The notes under the pieces are model-generated. The model saw nothing but the letters and a program-made list of their open reading frames with translations, made no database searches and was not told the DNA's origin. From contig CAZQEZ010000165.1 of assembly GCA_964592475.1 (NCBI GenBank), forward strand, positions 1 through 8,757: a stretch of 8,757 bases of DNA, in the 5' to 3' direction. The stretch comes from CAZQEZ01 sp964592475 (GTDB lineage Bacteria > Bacteroidota > Bacteroidia > Cytophagales > Cyclobacteriaceae). The position numbers were made by a program, and so were the translations under genes. Below are positions 6,883 through 8,757 of the stretch, piece by piece (position 1 is the first letter of the stretch; each line of letters begins with the position of its first letter).

Positions 6883-6987
6883 TGGAAAGTATATCTTTAC
6901 CTTTCCTTTGCTGGTTTCTGTTAAAATGCCAATACCAAGCTCAGGCTCACCATCACTTCTGTATCGCTGATAGGAAAAAAATTTCCC

Positions 6988-7183
6988 CTATACTAATTTA
7001 ATTAAATATTTTAATCATGAGCACAAGCCTTCAGGGCAATATTTTCAGTGTGCCATTTTTTTCAAACAGGTAATTCTGCTTTTAATTAAACGTGTTTTTG
7101 GCCTTTTCATCCTTTTTCATCTTGGAAATACAGATTCTTCGGGCCCTATAAAAAATTCTAAAATTGGAGATACAGGCATTTGC
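6988..7183. other. Gap between rapA and the PhoD-like gene
   Basis: The gap holds no convincing gene. It should contain the rapA promoter on the minus strand and the 3' end of the PhoD-like transcript. I found neither a good TAnnTTTG element nor a hairpin with a T run. A short stem (AGGC/GCCT, about 7174-7185) overlaps the PhoD-like stop codon but has no T tract, so read-through into rapA is possible. Confidence 0.4.
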
Positions 7184-8185
7184 CTAAAACAATACATGCT
7201 GCAAGTACAAACTTTCCTCTTCGCCCCGAATATCCACTGCCACCGATAATTTATCATCCTGCTTAGTAATTTTAATCAATCCAAAATTTAAACGTGCCAC
7301 CAGAGAATCTATCCTGTGCTGATTGGGTTCGTCCGCTGCATGGGCCCAGGTGTGGGTAAGACCACTGCTGGTAATATCGTAAAGAGGATAATCCATTTCT
7401 GGCCACTGCATTTTAGAGATTTCGGCAATATGGCGATCACCCGAGATGAAAAATACCTTGGGTGCCCCACTTTCTTCAATTAAATTGAACAAACGCTCAC
7501 GTTCAGCAGGAAAATTGTACCATTTTTCCCAGCCGTGCTCCTGAGAAATTACCTGAATACTGCTGCCAATGATATTGATATCGCCCGGATTATTTAATTC
7601 CTTTTTCAACCATTGCCATTGTTGTTCACCCAAAATGGTGCCGGTCTCCCTGGGTTCATATCTTCTTCCCCTCACATCACTTTTTTGTAAAGAATCTCTG
7701 AAGTAGCGGGTATCAAGCAAAATCACCTTTATTATTTTATCAGCAAAATCATATGTGTAACTTTCATAGGCACCTGCTCTTTTCCGCCTGGGGCTGTCTT
7801 CCGGCACATCTAAAAAATCCATCATCAGCATTTTGCTGCTGTCCTTTTTTGGATAATATTTACCGGCATCATTTATGCCATAGTCATGGTCATCCCAAAT
7901 GCCTATCACCGGAATTAAGTTAGTAAATGCTTGATATTCAGTATTGCCTAATTGTTCCTGGTAAATTCTGGCCATTTGCTGCATATCGTAAGTATCAGCA
8001 TATACATTGTCTCCCAGCCAGATAAAAAGGTCCGGATTATGCTCCATCATTTCCTGCCACAAAGGTTGTTGTTCATATTGTTTGCTGCAGGAACCAAAGG
8101 CAATGATCACATGCTCTGACTCTTTTTCTTTTGAACAAGCTGCTAGAAACAGGATGAGCAGCAGGTTGGTGGAAATTTTTTTCAT
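7184..8185 (-). CDS. PhoD-like metallophosphatase / phosphodiesterase lipoprotein
   Basis: The PhoD family cleaves phosphate mono- and diesters outside the cytoplasm using a metal centre. The protein is 333 aa, compact for the family. A lipoprotein signal is clear: MKK start, hydrophobic core, lipobox LAAC with lipidated Cys17. Family motifs come in order: GSCS (31-34), WLGDNVYAD (56-64), WDDHDYGIND (97-106), LLDTRYFRD (156-164), LGEQQWQWL (185-193) and SGDRHIAEIS (248-257). Asp59, Asp98, Asp99, His100 and His252 are the likely metal and catalytic residues. The charged stretch SKEKESE just after Cys17 resembles the surface-export signals of Bacteroidota lipoproteins, so it may face outward. 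The ATG at 8183-8185 has no Shine-Dalgarno, as is common here, and sits about 20 nt from a good -7 element. Phosphate scavenging is a plausible role but the substrate is not shown. Confidence 0.9.
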   Translation of the reverse strand: MKKISTNLLLILFLAACSKEKESEHVIIAFGSCSKQYEQQPLWQEMMEHNPDLFIWLGDNVYADTYDMQQMARIYQEQLGNTEYQAFTNLIPVIGIWDDHDYGINDAGKYYPKKDSSKMLMMDFLDVPEDSPRRKRAGAYESYTYDFADKIIKVILLDTRYFRDSLQKSDVRGRRYEPRETGTILGEQQWQWLKKELNNPGDINIIGSSIQVISQEHGWEKWYNFPAERERLFNLIEESGAPKVFFISGDRHIAEISKMQWPEMDYPLYDITSSGLTHTWAHAADEPNQHRIDSLVARLNFGLIKITKQDDKLSVAVDIRGEEESLYLQHVLF

Positions 8186-8205
8186 TCATTTAATTTAGTT
8201 TACGG

Positions 8206-8213
8206 CAAATTTA
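8206..8213 (-). promoter_or_regulatory. -7 promoter element of the PhoD-like gene
   Basis: On the minus strand this reads TAAATTTG, an exact TAnnTTTG match, 20 nt upstream of the ATG. It would give a leader of roughly 14 nt. The expected -33 TTTG/TTG is not clear at the normal distance (an ATTTTC lies there), so the call rests on the -7 element. Confidence 0.45.
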
Positions 8214-8302
8214 TAAAGCCTTTTCAATAGAAAATATTTATAGCACATTATTTAATTATTATTATTTTAAGAAAAAAAAGAATCATCTTTCAAATAATAA
8301 TT

Positions 8303-8512
8303 ATGCAACGAATAGTAATAGACATACCTGATAAGAAATTTAACTTTTTTATGGAGTTGATAAAAAATCTTGGTTTTAAAAAAGTAAAGCATATTTCCAT
8401 AGAACATCAGGAATTCTTAGATGACCTACAACATTCATTTGACCAGGTAAAACAACATCAGGAAGGGAAAATAAAACTACAATCTGCCAAGGATTTTTTA
8501 AATGAGCTTTGA
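8303..8512 (+). CDS. Putative antitoxin of a RelE/ParE-type toxin-antitoxin pair
   Basis: This 69-aa protein begins QRIVIDIPDKKFNFFMELIK, a short beta strand plus amphipathic helix seen in small Bacteroidota antitoxins paired with RelE/ParE-like toxins. The rest is a long charged helix (about 32-69) with a C-terminal SAKDFLNEL that probably wraps the toxin. No DNA-binding helix-turn-helix is obvious. Its stop (8510-8512) overlaps the toxin start at 8502 by 11 nt, the standard overlapping layout for translational coupling. It appears intact although its partner is broken. It is divergent from the PhoD-like gene, sharing a 117-bp AT-rich gap in which I see no clear promoter for it. Assignment relies mostly on the neighbour and on general family form. 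Confidence 0.65.
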   Translation: MQRIVIDIPDKKFNFFMELIKNLGFKKVKHISIEHQEFLDDLQHSFDQVKQHQEGKIKLQSAKDFLNEL

Positions 8513-8657
8513 AGTTGTAGCTATAGATGGATTTAAAAAACACGCCTAAGGAATTTCAAAAAAGTACCGTTCTCTTAAAGATGATCTAGATAAGCTTATA
8601 ATTTCCGTGGAGGAAAATTCTATAAGTAGCGATAGTTACTTCATTGCTACCCTGTAA
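8502..8657 (+). pseudogene. RelE/ParE-like toxin remnant with a premature stop and lost C-terminus
   Basis: Starting at the ATG at 8502-8504, the frame reads MSFEVVAIDGFKKHA, then TAA at 8547-8549 (codon 16). The same frame continues GISKKYRSLKDDLDKLIISV and EENSISSD, then SYFIATL and TAA at 8655-8657. The pieces align without any gap to the familiar toxin pattern F-K-K-x-A-K-x-x-x-K-K-Y-x-S-L-K-x-D-L, so codon 16 was probably a lysine (AAA or AAG) changed to TAA. After EENSISSD the usual continuation (a glycine-proline loop and the basic catalytic C-terminal strands) is missing. No in-frame ATG follows the stop. The toxin should be inactive. Confidence 0.65.
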
Positions 8658-8757
8658 AAACACCCCGTACCGTTCCCAAATGATCCTTCACTTCGTACAT
8701 AAACTCGTAGTTACTACCATTTTTGTAAGCCATTCCCAACCTCCCGCTACCATAGAG
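8647..8757 (-). pseudogene. Truncated RHS-repeat core fragment (runs off the right edge)
   Basis: The minus-strand frame entering at 8757 reads LYGSGRLGMAYKNGSNYEFM, then YEVKDHLGTVRGVFTG and TAG (8647-8649). YGS-x-R-L-G and DHLG-x-VR-x-VF are hallmarks of the RHS repeat-associated core, found in large secreted or polymorphic-toxin proteins. In complete proteins this motif is followed by an N-x-YYPFG segment and then the DPE-x-x-x-Y-x-x-R-x-Y-x-P core end and a variable tip. All of that is missing, so the gene is cut short in the core. Its main part lies beyond the window. The last codons overlap, antiparallel, with the end of the toxin remnant. Confidence 0.7.

Larger units (their letters stand above)
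4166..6987 (-). pseudogene. rapA: rapA, RNA polymerase-associated SWI2/SNF2 ATPase, interrupted by a frameshift and start loss
   Basis: RapA is a DNA/RNA translocase bound to RNA polymerase that promotes polymerase recycling; E. coli RapA has 968 aa. Joining the two frames gives about 940 residues of close resemblance. The N-terminal region (about 1-119, frame of 6987-6631) reads YQRYRSDGEPELGIGI then RRVVFKPGDTI. One base is missing at 6629/6628: GAA CTG TTT GC- CTG CGC CGG restores ...LFALRRETLQNNYRRKIS, and the second frame continues through PVNGFVGGRIDIIPHQ. The ATPase core follows with all helicase motifs. At the other end, the codon aligning with the initiator Met is GGG (6985-6987), directly preceded by in-frame TAG (6988-6990). 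No ATG, GTG or TTG exists between this and the ATG at 6882. The homopolymer TTTTTTT at 6975-6981 lies beside it, but neither a one-base gain nor loss there reaches an ATG. The cause may be true decay or errors in the sequence. Confidence 0.8.

Noticed and set aside
6996..7007. ATTTAATTAAAT palindrome upstream of rapA as an operator
   Set aside because: A 12-bp A/T palindrome is expected by chance in such AT-rich DNA and nothing else supports it.
8548..8600. A one-base insertion (T at 8547) as the cause of toxin loss
   Set aside because: Shifting frame there gives KEFQKSTVLLKMI and a stop at once, whereas the original frame continues with toxin-like sequence, so a substitution to TAA fits better.
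1..8757. tRNA, rRNA, riboswitch or insertion sequence
   Set aside because: I saw no cloverleaf, rRNA motif, recognised aptamer core, transposase or terminal inverted repeats with target duplications.

Overview
The window looks like chromosomal DNA from a Bacteroidota bacterium, most probably near Chitinophagaceae/Sphingobacteriales (an inference from protein style; no marker RNA gene is present). Supporting signs are AT-rich intergenic DNA, TAnnTTTG-type -7 promoter elements, a lack of strong Shine-Dalgarno sequences, a DksA-like protein that has lost most zinc ligands, and a lipoprotein with a charged stretch after the lipobox. The content is mostly housekeeping, with a degraded accessory edge on the right.

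Layout. 1-428 has no gene: two copies of an 8-bp-period repeat block, a GC-rich palindrome, and two overlapping hairpins that probably end the first gene. 429-944 (-) is a lone PAS protein related to LOV domains but without the photoactive cysteine. 1061-2029 (-) is an exported isoaspartyl peptidase/L-asparaginase with every catalytic residue in place. A divergent promoter region (2030-2198) leads into a rightward cluster: a DksA/TraR-like protein (2199-2579), scpB with a TTG start only 3 nt after the preceding stop (2583-3146), and an RsuA/RluB-type pseudouridine synthase (3220-4005). This groups transcription control, chromosome segregation and ribosome modification. It converges on rapA.

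rapA (4166-6987, -) is recognisable over about 940 codons but is interrupted. One base is missing near 6628/6629, and the place where the start codon should be reads GGG directly after an in-frame TAG. The lesions separate the N-terminal region from an intact 800-codon SWI2/SNF2 ATPase part. Either the gene is decaying or the sequence contains errors. Behind it, 7184-8185 (-) is a PhoD-like phosphodiesterase lipoprotein.

The right edge is a small graveyard. An intact 69-aa antitoxin-like gene (8303-8512) overlaps a RelE/ParE-like toxin that has a TAA at codon 16 and loses homology after about 43 codons. Immediately beyond, on the opposite strand, is the tail of an RHS-repeat protein that stops abruptly in its conserved core. 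Both genes lose homology within a few tens of bases of each other, which suggests one rearrangement breakpoint. I do not see a convincing complete new system; the most informative signals are the broken rapA, the toxin/RHS junction, and the cofactor- or metal-site losses in the PAS and DksA-like proteins.
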